Shown here: piece after piece, positions 24,690 through 33,145 of the stretch
Layout of the letters: each line of letters starts with the position of its first letter
Numbering within the stretch: the first letter of the stretch is position 1
Origin: JACDAN01 sp963827705
GTDB lineage: Bacteria > Actinomycetota > Thermoleophilia > Gaiellales > Gaiellaceae
NCBI GenBank assembly: GCA_963827705.1
Contig: CAWHBN010000022.1
Location: 212,565-276,564, forward strand
Length of the DNA: 64,000 bases
Direction: 5' to 3'
Position numbers and translations under genes: made by a program
Notes under the pieces: model-generated
Database searches by the model: none
The model's input: only the letters and a program-made list of their open reading frames with translations
Told to the model about the DNA's origin: nothing

Positions 24690-25520
24690 CCCGACCGCTT
24701 CAGCTTGCCGTGCCGCTTCGCGTAGATCTCGCCGCGCCGGAAGACCCAGAGGCCCGAGCGGAATCGTGACGGCGCCGATCAGGACGAGCGGCCAGAGCTC
24801 GTCGCCCATCTCCGACAGCCCGTCGCCCTCGATGATCGCGTCGCGCAGCCCGTCCAGCGCATAGGTCGCCGGCGAGAAGACCGACAGGAACTGCATCCAC
24901 TCGGGCAGCACCGAGACCGGGTAGTAGACGCCTGAGATCACGAGCAGGATCCCCTGCGCCATGAACCCGAGCTGCGTCCCCTTCTCCGGCGAGATCAGCG
25001 GGAGGACGGCCGTCATCATCCCGATCCCGATGAACGAGACCGAGGCGACTAGCAGCACCACGATCGCCGCGAGGTAGTCGGCGCTCGAGAGATTGAGATC
25101 GAAGAAGAGTGCGACGACTCCGAAGAGCAGGATCGCGCGGATGATCCCGTAGACGATCGCGAACAGGCCCATCCCGAACAGGTGCACGGGCCGGGAGAGG
25201 GGCGCCATGAACGTGTACTCGATCGTCCCCTCCCAGCGCTCCCAGGCGACGGTCTCCGTGAGGATCTCGAAGATCACGCCGAGGTACGCCCAGACGACGG
25301 CGCCGACGAGCAGCTGTGTCGTCACCCGCTCGACGTCGATGTCGCCGCCCGTGGCCTCGACGCCCTCGCCGATGAAGACGATCGTGAGCGTGTTCGCGAT
25401 CGTCCAGACGAAGAACGCGACGTCCCACCAGATGTAGCGGCGGACGAGGTAGACGTTTCGCTCGAAGACGCCGGAGAGCCCGATCAGCTCGTGTCTGAGG
25501 ACTGCGGCTGCGCCGGGCAT
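24686..25520 (-). CDS. ABC-2 type permease (frameshifted near 24752)
   Basis: Membrane subunit of the exporter with the ATPase encoded next. Six hydrophobic segments are seen, and the late IPLISPEKGTQLGFM and VSGVYYPVSVLPEWMQ region is typical of ABC-2 exporters. Read straight through, the frame runs into the GNAT gene. Removing one base near 24752 gives the expected basic C-terminus LWVFRRGEIYAKRHGKLKRS and a TGA at 24688-24686 that overlaps the GNAT ATG. The 835-nt length equals 278 codons plus one base. Its ATG overlaps the ATPase stop by one base (TAATG). Confidence 0.82.
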
Positions 25521-26347
25521 TACTCGTCCTCCTCAGGCTGCTCGTCCTCGAACGACTTGCCGGTCGCAGCGAAGAAGGCCTCCTCGAGCGTCTTCGCGCC
25601 GTGCTTCCGCTTCAGCTCGTCTGCGGTCGCCAGCTCGATCAGCCGTCCGCGATCGAGGATGCCGACGCGGTCGGCGAGCTCCTCCGCCTCGACGAGGTCG
25701 TGCGTGCAGAGGAGGACGGACGCGTCGTGCTCGCGCCTGATCTCGCGGATGAACTTCTGCACCTCGAGCTTCGACCGCGGGTCGAGACCCGTCGTCGGCT
25801 CGTCCAGGAGCAGGACGATCGGTGCCGTGAGCAGCGCCCGGGCGAGTGCGACCTTCTGCTGCATACCGCGCGAGAGATCCTCGAGCGGCTCGTTCATCCG
25901 AGCCTTCGGAAATCCGACCCGCTCGAGGATCTCGGGGATGCGCTTCCGGGTCTCGCGGATCGGCATCCCGTAGAAGCGCGCGGCGTAGCTGAGGTTCTCG
26001 ACGGCAGACATCTTCTTGAAGAACGAGGCCTCGACGGACACCCGGTTGATCAGCCGCCGCACCGCGCGGGTCTCCGTGAAGGCGTCGTGGCCGAAGATCC
26101 GGGCCGCGCCCCCGTCGTGGAGCAGGAGGGTCGAGAGCAGGCGGATCAGCGTCGACTTGCCCGACCCGTTCTGGCCGAGGATCGCCACGGTCTCGCCACG
26201 TCCGACTTCGAACGTGACGCCCTCGAGCGCCGCGACGCGCTTGCGGCGCCGGCGTAGGCCATGCCGCCCGTCGTTGCGGAAGAACTCCTTGCGGAGGTTG
26301 TCCACGACGACGGCCGGGGTTCCATTCGTGTCGTTTCCTGCGGTCAT
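25520..26347 (-). CDS. ABC exporter ATP-binding protein
   Basis: A 275-residue ATPase of the drug/polysaccharide ABC-2 export class. Walker A is LGQNGSGKST, the signature DLSRGMQQKVALARALL and Walker B VLLLDEPTTGLD, followed by the H-loop in LLCTHDL. A basic insertion (GRHGLRRRRKR) precedes the first strand, and the C-terminus is acidic. It is coupled to the permease gene by a TAATG overlap. Its ribosome site may be sequestered by an upstream complementary sequence (26442-26449). Confidence 0.92.
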   Translation of the reverse strand: MTAGNDTNGTPAVVVDNLRKEFFRNDGRHGLRRRRKRVAALEGVTFEVGRGETVAILGQNGSGKSTLIRLLSTLLLHDGGAARIFGHDAFTETRAVRRLINRVSVEASFFKKMSAVENLSYAARFYGMPIRETRKRIPEILERVGFPKARMNEPLEDLSRGMQQKVALARALLTAPIVLLLDEPTTGLDPRSKLEVQKFIREIRREHDASVLLCTHDLVEAEELADRVGILDRGRLIELATADELKRKHGAKTLEEAFFAATGKSFEDEQPEEDE

Positions 26348-26349
26348 GC

Positions 26350-26449
26350 GATGTCTCCTACGTGCGTCGAAAAGTGGGCGAGGACAGGCTTCAGCAGGCC
26401 GTCAGGAGGCCCGCGAACCCGTGGAAGTGCTCAGCCCAGGCGAGACATC
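26350..26449 (-). promoter_or_regulatory. Leader with possible ribosome-site sequestration
   Basis: GAGACATC, the ribosome-site region of the ATPase gene (26357-26350 on the minus strand), is perfectly complementary to GATGTCTC at 26449-26442, 84 bases upstream in the leader. The intervening sequence has further GC-rich pairing (GGCC arms near 26405). The whole leader fits between the upstream MFS stop and the ATG. No known riboswitch class is recognised. Confidence 0.35.
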
Positions 26450-26461
26450 AGTGCAGCCACC

Positions 26462-27727
26462 TTAGCCAGCGGCTTGCTCGGCGGTCAAGGGGTCGGCCGC
26501 GGGGAACTCGAGCGGCGCGTCTCGGCGCCTGAGGTTCCGGACACTGGGGAGCGCGAGGATCCCAAGGCTCGAGACGACCGTCCAGGCGGCCGCAGCGTAG
26601 AGCACGTCGGCGGCGCCGAACTGGTCTGCGAGCGGTCCGACGAGGATGAATCCGAGCGGGGTGAAGAGCACCGAGCCTGCCCAGTCGTACGAGCTCACGC
26701 GGGAGAGCGCGTGCTGCGGGACGTGCTGCTGTAGCGCCGTGAACCAGATCGTTCCGGCGAAGTTCACTCCGGCCGCGGCAACGAGCGCCAACGCCGAGAT
26801 CGCCCACACCGGCGCAGTGACGGCGTAGGCGACCAGCACGGGAGTCCAGATCAGCACCGAGAGGAAGGCGGCGACGAGCTGGCGGTCCGGTCGGAACTTG
26901 ATTGCCGCCAGGCTTCCGATCACCGACCCGACGCCGCCGAACGCGGTGATCGTCGCGAAGGCGGACGCGCCGCCAAGCTCCTCCTCAGCGATCAGCGGCC
27001 CGAGCACGAAGAACGGTGCGAGCGCGGCGAAGTGGAAGAGCGCGAAGTGGCAAACGCAGACCCACACCCAGGTCCGGCGCGTGAACTCGCTCCAGCCTTC
27101 CCGCAGGTCGGTGAAGAACGTCTGCTTCGCCGGCTTGGCGAACGACACCCGCATGCGGAGCAGGAACGCCGCGCTGACGCCGAATGTCGCTGCGTCGACG
27201 ACGAGCGCCCACCCGGGGCTCGAGAGCGCGATGACGACGCCGGCGGCGGCCGGCCCCGCGATGGCGGTGACGTTGCGCGAGAGCGACATCAGGCCGTTCG
27301 CCTGCTGGAGCCGCGCGGGGCTAACGGTTTGCGGGACGAGGCCCTGCGAGGCGGGGCCGAAGAACGCCTCCGCGGCGCCGTAGACCGCGGCGAGTACCAC
27401 CAGATGCCAGATCTCCGCGCGGTCTGTCAGCAGCAGAACAGCCATTGCGGCCGTCGCGATGCCGCGTCCGACGTCGGATACGAGCATGACCCGCTGCCGC
27501 GGCAGCCGGTCGGCCCAGACGCCGGCGACGAGGAACAGCGCGATGCTGGCGATCATCCGGGCGGCGAGCACGTAGGCAAGCGCCGCCGCGGACCTCTCGA
27601 TCGCGAGTACCGCGAACGCCAGGCCGATCGTGCCGAACCGGTCGCCGAAGTCCGAGACGATCCGGCTGAACCAGAGAAGCCGGAACTCGCGCTCCTCGAG
27701 CGCACCTAGACGTCCGCGCAGTTTCAC
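26462..27727 (-). CDS. MFS efflux transporter
   Basis: A 421-residue MFS protein with twelve predicted helices. AGVWADRLPRQRVMLVSDVGRGIATA is a loop-2 variant, and the second half resembles the protein at 21248 (FTALQQHVPQHALSRVSSYDW versus WVTLMQRVVPAALLGRVKSVDW). It is the first gene of the minus-strand export cluster and diverges from the second glutamine synthetase. Substrate unknown. Confidence 0.85.
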   Translation of the reverse strand: MKLRGRLGALEEREFRLLWFSRIVSDFGDRFGTIGLAFAVLAIERSAAALAYVLAARMIASIALFLVAGVWADRLPRQRVMLVSDVGRGIATAAMAVLLLTDRAEIWHLVVLAAVYGAAEAFFGPASQGLVPQTVSPARLQQANGLMSLSRNVTAIAGPAAAGVVIALSSPGWALVVDAATFGVSAAFLLRMRVSFAKPAKQTFFTDLREGWSEFTRRTWVWVCVCHFALFHFAALAPFFVLGPLIAEEELGGASAFATITAFGGVGSVIGSLAAIKFRPDRQLVAAFLSVLIWTPVLVAYAVTAPVWAISALALVAAAGVNFAGTIWFTALQQHVPQHALSRVSSYDWAGSVLFTPLGFILVGPLADQFGAADVLYAAAAWTVVSSLGILALPSVRNLRRRDAPLEFPAADPLTAEQAAG

Positions 27728-27761
27728 GGTCCGACCCTAGCGCTGCGTCCGGTGCATCCCG

Positions 27762-27844
27762 TACTCTCGGATCAGGCACGCGCCGCCGACGGTGCGTGTC
27801 GAGGCAATGGAGCCTCAGGACTCTCAGGAGCCCTGGGGCTTTTT
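27762..27844 (+). promoter_or_regulatory. Second glnA leader: hexaloop hairpin overlapping a terminator
   Basis: TACTCT (27762-27767) may be the -10 box. A 9-bp hairpin CACGCGCCG (27777-27785)/CGGTGCGTG (27790-27798) with loop CCGA is followed two bases later by GAGGC-AATGGA-GCCTC (27801-27816). A terminator stem AGCCTCAGG (27811-27819)/CCTGGGGCT (27832-27840) leads into TTTTT. The GCCTC arm is shared, as in the 21196-21247 leader. AAGGAGGGAGG at 27852-27862 is the ribosome site. Confidence 0.75.
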
Positions 27845-27864
27845 CGCGTTCAAGGAGGGAGGAA

Positions 27865-29313
27865 GTGAGCGAGATCGAGACGAGGCACTACCTGGCGAAC
27901 GGGCAGAAGACGACGCCCGCGGCCAAGGAGGCGATCGCCTGGGCGGGCCAGACGCAGGCCCAGATGGTCGACCTGAAGTTCTGCGACCTGCTCGGCACCT
28001 GGCAGCACATGACCCTGCCGATCTCGGCCTTCGACGAGTCGTCCTTCGACGACGGGCTCGGCTTCGACGGCTCGTCGATCCGCGGCTGGCAGGGGATCTC
28101 CGAGTCGGACATGCTCCTGATGCCCGACGCCGCGAGCGCGATCCTGGATCCGTTCACGGAAGCGCCGACGCTCTCGATCCTCTGCGAGATCGCCGACCCG
28201 GTCACACGCCAGCCCTACGGGCGCGATCCGCGCGGCGTCGCCAGGCGGGCCGAGGCGTACCTCGAGTCCAGCGGGATCGCCGACACGGCGTACTTCGGGC
28301 CCGAGTGCGAGTTCTTCGTCCTCGACGAGGTGTCGTACGACCTCGGCACAAATCACTCGCACTACGCCGTCGACTCGGCGGAGGGCCACTGGAACTCGGG
28401 CAAGCCGGGGCTCGGCTACACGGTGCGCGAGAAGGAGGGGTACTTCCCGCCGGCGCCGCACGACACGCTGCACGACCTCCGCACGCGGATGGTCCTGACG
28501 CTCGAGCGGCTCGGTATCCCGTGCGAGTTCCACCACCACGAGGTCGCTTCCGGCGGCCAGTGCGAGATCGACCTGCGCTACGGGCCGCTGACCCGCATGG
28601 CCGACCAGGTGATGACCTACAAGTACGTCGTCAAGAACGTCGCCCGCGCGGCCGGCAAGACGGTGACCTTCATGCCGAAGCCGCTCTTCGGCGACAACGG
28701 CTCGGGGATGCACTCGCACCAGTCGCTCTGGAAGGACGGGGAGACGCTGATGGCCGACGCCGACGGCTACGCAGGCCTGTCGGCGACGGCTCGCTCGTAC
28801 ATCGGCGGGCTGCTCGCTCACGCGCCGGCGCTGCTCGCGTTCTGCGCCCCGACGACGAACTCGTACCGGCGGCTCGTGCCTGGCTACGAGGCACCGGTGA
28901 ACCTCGTCTATTCGCAGCGGAACCGCTCTGCGTGCATCCGGATCCCGATGTACTCGGAGTCGCCCAAGGCGAAGCGGATCGAGTTCCGGTGCCCGGACGC
29001 GGCGGCGAATCCGTACCTGGCCTTCTCGGCCATGCTGATGGCAGGCATCGACGGGATCGAGCGCGGGCTCGACCCCGGAGCCCCGGCCGACTACGACCTG
29101 TTCGAGGAGTCGCATGGGGAGGTCCCTCAGGTGCCGTCGTCGCTCGGCGAGGCGCTCGATGCCCTCGAGGCGGACCACGAATTCCTCACGAAGGGCGGCG
29201 TCTTCAGCGAGGAGCTGATCCGCACCTGGATCGACTACAAGCGCGAGAACGAGGTCGACGTCGTCCGCCTCCGGCCCCACCCGGCGGAGTTCGGGCTCTA
29301 CTTCGACTGCTAG
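27865..29313 (+). CDS. glnA: Glutamine synthetase type I (beta-like)
   Basis: A second glutamine synthetase, 482 residues. It has the extra segment typical of GSI-beta (KEGYFPPAPHD between the catalytic strands), then EFHHHEVASGGQCEIDLRYG and FMPKPLFGDNGSGMHSHQSLW. The adenylylation Tyr region reads DYDLFEESHGEVPQVPSSL, so a tyrosine is kept. I use the GTG at 27865 (MSEIETRHYL) because the strong ribosome site is just before it, although the frame is open further upstream. It heads a nitrogen operon with cupin, GNAT, P-II and Amt genes. Confidence 0.93.
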   Translation: MSEIETRHYLANGQKTTPAAKEAIAWAGQTQAQMVDLKFCDLLGTWQHMTLPISAFDESSFDDGLGFDGSSIRGWQGISESDMLLMPDAASAILDPFTEAPTLSILCEIADPVTRQPYGRDPRGVARRAEAYLESSGIADTAYFGPECEFFVLDEVSYDLGTNHSHYAVDSAEGHWNSGKPGLGYTVREKEGYFPPAPHDTLHDLRTRMVLTLERLGIPCEFHHHEVASGGQCEIDLRYGPLTRMADQVMTYKYVVKNVARAAGKTVTFMPKPLFGDNGSGMHSHQSLWKDGETLMADADGYAGLSATARSYIGGLLAHAPALLAFCAPTTNSYRRLVPGYEAPVNLVYSQRNRSACIRIPMYSESPKAKRIEFRCPDAAANPYLAFSAMLMAGIDGIERGLDPGAPADYDLFEESHGEVPQVPSSLGEALDALEADHEFLTKGGVFSEELIRTWIDYKRENEVDVVRLRPHPAEFGLYFDC

Positions 29314-29321
29314 GCAGCGCG

Positions 29322-29741
29322 GTGCGATACGGCGTCAAGCGAATCGACGAGATCCCCGGGGTCCCCGATCCGGACCCCGGGGATCCGGACTGGAAGCCGC
29401 TCCGGCACCACTTCGGGCTCGAGGCGTTCGGCGTGAACTGCTTCGTCCAGTCGGAGGCGGGCGGGCGGCTGATCGTCGACCACCGCGAGACGGACACCGA
29501 GGCGGTTGGGCACCAGGAGCTCTACGTCGTGGTGGGGGGCCGTGCGGAGTTCACCGTTGACGGCGAGCCCTTCGACTGCCCGGCCGGAACCTGCGTGGCG
29601 ATCCGCGATCCCGAGGTGCGGCGCAGCGCGGTCGCGGTCGAGCCGGCCACAGCGGTGCTCGCGATCGGCGGAACCCCGGGGCAGCCGTACGAGATCTCGA
29701 GCTGGGACGCGAAGTGGACGAGCGGACTGCAGCAGGCGTGA
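29322..29741 (+). CDS. Cupin-fold protein
   Basis: A 139-residue protein with one cupin domain: GHQELYVVVGGRAEFTVDGEPFDCPAGTC followed by VRRSAVAVEPATAVLAIGG. Metal ligands are only partly kept (His and Glu in GHQE). It begins with GTG 9 bases after the glnA stop, and its TGA overlaps the GTG of the next gene. Its role in the nitrogen operon is unknown. Confidence 0.75.
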   Translation: MRYGVKRIDEIPGVPDPDPGDPDWKPLRHHFGLEAFGVNCFVQSEAGGRLIVDHRETDTEAVGHQELYVVVGGRAEFTVDGEPFDCPAGTCVAIRDPEVRRSAVAVEPATAVLAIGGTPGQPYEISSWDAKWTSGLQQA

Positions 29742-30217
29742 CCGTGCGGCCGCTCGCCTCCGACGACTGGCCCTCGGTCCGACGGATCTACGAGGAAGGG
29801 ATCGCAACGGGGAACGCGACCTTCGAGACGGAGGCGCCGGACTGGACTACGTGGGATGGGGGCCACACGCTCAGGCTCGTCGCCGAGGAGGGCAGCGAGG
29901 TGCTTGGCTGGGCCGCGCTCTCGCCCGTTTCGGAGCGCTGTGTCTACGCAGGAGTGGCCGAGGACAGCATCTATGTGTCCAAAGGTGCCCAGGGGCGAGG
30001 GGTCGGCCGGCTGCTCCTCGATGAGCTCGTCCGGCAGGCGGATGCCGAAGGCATCTGGACGGTGCAGACAGGGATCTTTCCGGAGAACGAGGCATCGCTC
30101 GGGCTCCACGAACGCTGCGGCTTCCGCGTCGTCGGCGTTCGCGAGCGCCTCGGACAGCACAACGGCGTCTGGCGAGACGTCGTCTTCATGGAACGGCGAT
30201 CGGAGGAGGTCTCGTGA
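29738..30217 (+). CDS. GNAT N-acetyltransferase, phosphinothricin/MnaT type
   Basis: A 159-residue GNAT enzyme. The N-terminal IYEEGIATGNATFETEAPDW is the hallmark of the Pat/Bar and MnaT group, which acetylates phosphinothricin or methionine sulfone/sulfoximine, both glutamine-synthetase inhibitors. The acetyl-CoA loop is KGAQGRGVGRLLLDELV. I choose GTG 29738 (GTGA overlap) over a start 24 bases upstream. Location directly behind glnA suggests protection of glutamine synthetase; this is inference from family and context. Confidence 0.85.
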   Translation: MTVRPLASDDWPSVRRIYEEGIATGNATFETEAPDWTTWDGGHTLRLVAEEGSEVLGWAALSPVSERCVYAGVAEDSIYVSKGAQGRGVGRLLLDELVRQADAEGIWTVQTGIFPENEASLGLHERCGFRVVGVRERLGQHNGVWRDVVFMERRSEEVS

Positions 30218-30564
30218 TCAAGGTCGAGGCAGTCGTCATCCGCGAGCGCGTGGAGACGGTGATCGACGCGGTCGAGGAGCAGACCGGCCACGTCGGAGTC
30301 ACGGTGGTCGAGGCGATCGGGCACGGACGCCAGCGGGGGATCACGCACGAGTACCGGGGCCGGACGTTCGAGTCGCGGTTCCTTCCGAAGGCCGTCCTGA
30401 CCTTCGTCGTCGCCGAGGAGATCGCCGGCGGCGTGGTGGCGGCGATCGCCGATGCGGCGCGGAGCGGCAACGAGTCGGGCGACGGGATCGTCTGGACGAC
30501 GCCGGTTGGAAACGTCACTCACAACCGAACGGGAATGAGGCTTGAGGAGGTGGAACCCGTATGA
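30214..30564 (+). CDS. P-II nitrogen regulatory protein without the Tyr51 site
   Basis: A 116-residue P-II family protein that should sense ATP/ADP and 2-oxoglutarate and block the ammonium channel. Family features are VVEAIGHGRQRGITHEYRG, RFLPKAVLTFVV, and the C-terminal GDGIVWTTPV region with RTG. The T-loop has Phe52 where uridylylated P-II proteins have Tyr51, so control by uridylylation or adenylylation at that residue is unlikely. It is coupled to both neighbours by GTGA and ATGA overlaps. Confidence 0.88.
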   Translation: MIKVEAVVIRERVETVIDAVEEQTGHVGVTVVEAIGHGRQRGITHEYRGRTFESRFLPKAVLTFVVAEEIAGGVVAAIADAARSGNESGDGIVWTTPVGNVTHNRTGMRLEEVEPV

Positions 30565-31961
30565 CGAACGAGGAGCTGGTCATTGCCGCGAGCACGGTCT
30601 GGGTCGTCGTCGCGGCCGTTCTGGTCATGTTCATGCAGGCTGGTTTCGCATTCCTCGAGGCGGGCCTGACGCGGATGAAGAACGCCGGGCACATTGCGGC
30701 GAAGAACGTGCTGGTGCTCGGGATCGCGTCGCTCGTCTACTACCTCGTCGGCTTCGGGATCGCGTTCGGAGACGGCGGGAACGGGCTCGTCGGCGGGTCG
30801 GGGTTCGCGCCCTCGTCGGAGGAACTGCTCGCCGTAGGTGCCGAGCCGTTCTCGTGGTTCGCCTCGATTCCCGCAGGCGCCGCGTACTTCTTCGAGGTCG
30901 TGTTCGCCGCGGTCTCGCTCGCAATCGTCTGGGGCGCCATGGCGGAGCGAACGAAGCTCTGGGTCTACTTCGCCTTCGGCGTCGTCTTCACGCTCGTCTA
31001 CTCCGTCGTCTCGCATTGGATCTGGCACCCGGACGGCTGGTTGTTCGCCATGGGGATGCAGGACTTCGCCGGCTCGACAGTCGTCCACTACCAGGGAGCG
31101 CTCGCCGCGCTGGCCGGGGCGCTGCTGCTCGGGCCGCGGATCGGCAAGTTCGACGCCGACGGAAGGCCGAACGCGATTCCGGGTCACAACATGGCGTTCG
31201 TCACCCTCGGCGTGCTGATCCTCTGGTTCGGTTGGTTCGGCTTCAACCCGGGATCGACGCTCGGGGTCGTCACGGGCGACCGGGTCGGCTACTTCGCGTA
31301 CGTCGCGCTGACGACGAACGTCGCGGCCGCGGCCGGCGCGATCGGCGCCGTCACCGCTGCGTGGATCGTGCTGCGGAAGCCCGACCTGTCGATGATGCTC
31401 AACGGTGTGATCGCGGCCCTCGTCGCCGTGACGGCGGCGGCCGGGTTCGTCGCGCCATGGGCGGCGATCGTGATCGGGCTGGTCGCCGGCGTGGTCGCCG
31501 TGCTCGGCGTCCTGCTCGTCGAGCGGATCAGGATCGACGACCCGATCGGCGCCGTCGCCGTCCACGGGATGGCGGGCGTGTGGGGGACGCTTGCGACCGG
31601 GATCTTCGCGGTGCCGGCGCTGGCGGAGAACCTCGCGACCGGAACGGGAGGCCTCTGGTACACGGGCAGCTTCGACCAGCTCGGCACGCAGGCGCTCGGG
31701 CTGCTTGCCGTCGGCGTGTTCACGTTCAGCGCGTCATTCGGGTCGCTGTGGGCGATGAAGGCGCTGTGGGGAATCAGGGTCGACCCCGAAGTGGAAACGG
31801 CCGGGCTGGACGTCTCCGAGCACGGCATGTGGGGCTATCCCGAGTTCTACATCCCGGTCCCGGGCGGCTATGGGACCGAGTCCCACTCGCACCTGATCGG
31901 CCATCGTCACGTGCCTGAGCCGAGTCCGCTGCCGCTCGTCGAGTCGGAAGAAGCGGCCTGA
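30561..31961 (+). CDS. amtB: Ammonium transporter
   Basis: A 466-residue Amt/MEP/Rh channel with eleven predicted membrane helices. Family phrases include FMQAGFAFLEAGLTRMKN, DFAGSTVVHYQGALAALAGALLLGPR, ILWFGWFGFNPGS and AVHGMAGVWGTLATGIFA. The membrane-embedded histidine pair lies in VVHYQG and AVHGMAG. A C-terminal cytoplasmic tail with DVSEHGMWGYPE is the P-II interaction region. It is coupled to the P-II gene, the usual glnK-amtB order, and its stop abuts that of the converging reductase gene. Confidence 0.95.
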   Translation: MTNEELVIAASTVWVVVAAVLVMFMQAGFAFLEAGLTRMKNAGHIAAKNVLVLGIASLVYYLVGFGIAFGDGGNGLVGGSGFAPSSEELLAVGAEPFSWFASIPAGAAYFFEVVFAAVSLAIVWGAMAERTKLWVYFAFGVVFTLVYSVVSHWIWHPDGWLFAMGMQDFAGSTVVHYQGALAALAGALLLGPRIGKFDADGRPNAIPGHNMAFVTLGVLILWFGWFGFNPGSTLGVVTGDRVGYFAYVALTTNVAAAAGAIGAVTAAWIVLRKPDLSMMLNGVIAALVAVTAAAGFVAPWAAIVIGLVAGVVAVLGVLLVERIRIDDPIGAVAVHGMAGVWGTLATGIFAVPALAENLATGTGGLWYTGSFDQLGTQALGLLAVGVFTFSASFGSLWAMKALWGIRVDPEVETAGLDVSEHGMWGYPEFYIPVPGGYGTESHSHLIGHRHVPEPSPLPLVESEEAA

Positions 31962-32522
31962 TCAGGCTTTGTTGCGGTAGTGGAGGTGAACCATGCCGTT
32001 GCCGAACCGTCGCTCGTCGAGAAGCGCCAGGTCCAGGCGTGCGTCGCGTGGGAGGGACCGCTTTCCTCCTCCGACCGTGACCGGCGCCACGAAGAAGTGG
32101 TACTCGTCGACCAAGCCTGCCGCGATCGCCTGGGACGCGAGCTCGGGGCCGCCGATGCTCATGTCACTCGCCGCTTCGGCTTTCATCCGAGCGACGGCCT
32201 CGGGGTCGAAGTCCGGCTCGATTCGCGTTCTGTCGCTTGACACCCGGTCCAGCGTCTTCGAGTAGACGATCTTGTCGGCCGCCTGCCAGATCTCCGCATA
32301 GTCCTTGATGAACGGCGGCTGGCCGGGCAGCGCGTGTGCCGTCCCCCAGTAGGACATGACCTGATATATCCGGCGCCCGTAGAGATAGGTGCCGATCCCC
32401 CGCTCGAGCTCGTTGACGAAGCGGTGCACCTCCTCGTCCGGCGCGGCCCAGTCGAAGTTTCCGCTCTCGTCCGCCACGTAGCCATCGAGCGACGTGAGGG
32501 CCGAGTAGATCAGCTTGGCCAT
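31962..32522 (-). CDS. Dihydrofolate reductase-fold (RibD C-terminal) protein
   Basis: A 186-residue protein of the RibD-C/DHFR-like family: YSALTSLDGYVADESGNFDW at the start, YGRRIYQVMSYW, and DMSIGGPELASQAIAAGLVDEYHFFVAPVTVGGGKRSLP. Such proteins bind NADPH and reduce unknown pteridine- or flavin-like substrates. It is the second gene of a minus-strand pair with the cupin gene and converges with amtB. Confidence 0.85.
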   Translation of the reverse strand: MAKLIYSALTSLDGYVADESGNFDWAAPDEEVHRFVNELERGIGTYLYGRRIYQVMSYWGTAHALPGQPPFIKDYAEIWQAADKIVYSKTLDRVSSDRTRIEPDFDPEAVARMKAEAASDMSIGGPELASQAIAAGLVDEYHFFVAPVTVGGGKRSLPRDARLDLALLDERRFGNGMVHLHYRNKA

Positions 32523-32543
32523 GTGTTCTTGCTTCGGCGCAGC

Positions 32544-33101
32544 CTAGGAGGGCAGCCAGCCCTCGCGGTAGCGCGACGGCTGCGACTCCGGCCAGCCGGC
32601 AGCGGTCTCTTCCGCGTCCTGGGTCGTCTCTTCCGGGCTTGCTCCGTATCGACGCGCGATCTCGTTCGCGACGTACTCGCCGTAGGGCCCGAACTGCTGG
32701 TTCTCCCGCGAGCTCATCGCCAGGAAGACGCACGGGCCGTCGCCCGCTCCGACGATCAGATGCTCCGTCTTTGGCGGGCAGTGCGCGAAGTCCCACTGGC
32801 GCAGCGGCCGCTCCTGTCCCTCGACGACCAGCAGCGCCTCACCCGAGAGCACGAGGAACGCCTCCGTCTCGGTCTCCCAGTGGTACATCGAATTCGGCTC
32901 GCCCGGCTCGAGCACGGCAAGCTGGACACCGAGCATCGGGAATAGCGTGTCGGCCTCCCAGTCCGTCTTGCCCGTGAGCGACACGCTGTGCCGCCCCTGG
33001 CGATGGAACCAGCGCGCGTCACGCGCGTTCACGACGAACCAGCCTGCGCTGACCGGCACCAGCCCGGCGTCGGTCTCTTCGAGTTTGGCCTCCGGAATCA
33101 C
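32544..33101 (-). CDS. Cupin-domain protein
   Basis: A 185-residue single-domain cupin. The metal-site motif lies in MYHWETETEAFLVLSGEALLVVEGQERPLRQWDFAHCPPKTEH, with ligands His, Glu and the later His. The flanking helices (YGEYVANEIARRYGAS, then REGWLPS) recall sugar-isomerase-like cupins of actinobacteria. The start is GTG, with TATCAT 6 bases before it. Substrate unknown. Confidence 0.8.
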   Translation of the reverse strand: MIPEAKLEETDAGLVPVSAGWFVVNARDARWFHRQGRHSVSLTGKTDWEADTLFPMLGVQLAVLEPGEPNSMYHWETETEAFLVLSGEALLVVEGQERPLRQWDFAHCPPKTEHLIVGAGDGPCVFLAMSSRENQQFGPYGEYVANEIARRYGASPEETTQDAEETAAGWPESQPSRYREGWLPS

Positions 33102-33107
33102 GGCTAG

Positions 33108-33138
33108 ATGATAGAGCGCCTCTCGCCCGGCCTACACT
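33108..33138. promoter_or_regulatory. Divergent leaderless-type -10 boxes
   Basis: In the 44-base gap, TATCAT on the minus strand (33113-33108) is 6 bases from the cupin GTG. TACACT on the plus strand (33133-33138) is 7 bases from the cyclase GTG. Neither gene has a visible ribosome site. Confidence 0.45.
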
Positions 33139-33145
33139 CGGAAGC

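Noticed and set aside
23820..25520. Novel ABC permease–GNAT fusion protein
   Set aside because: Explained by one extra base near 24752. Separate genes with an ATGA overlap give normal protein ends.
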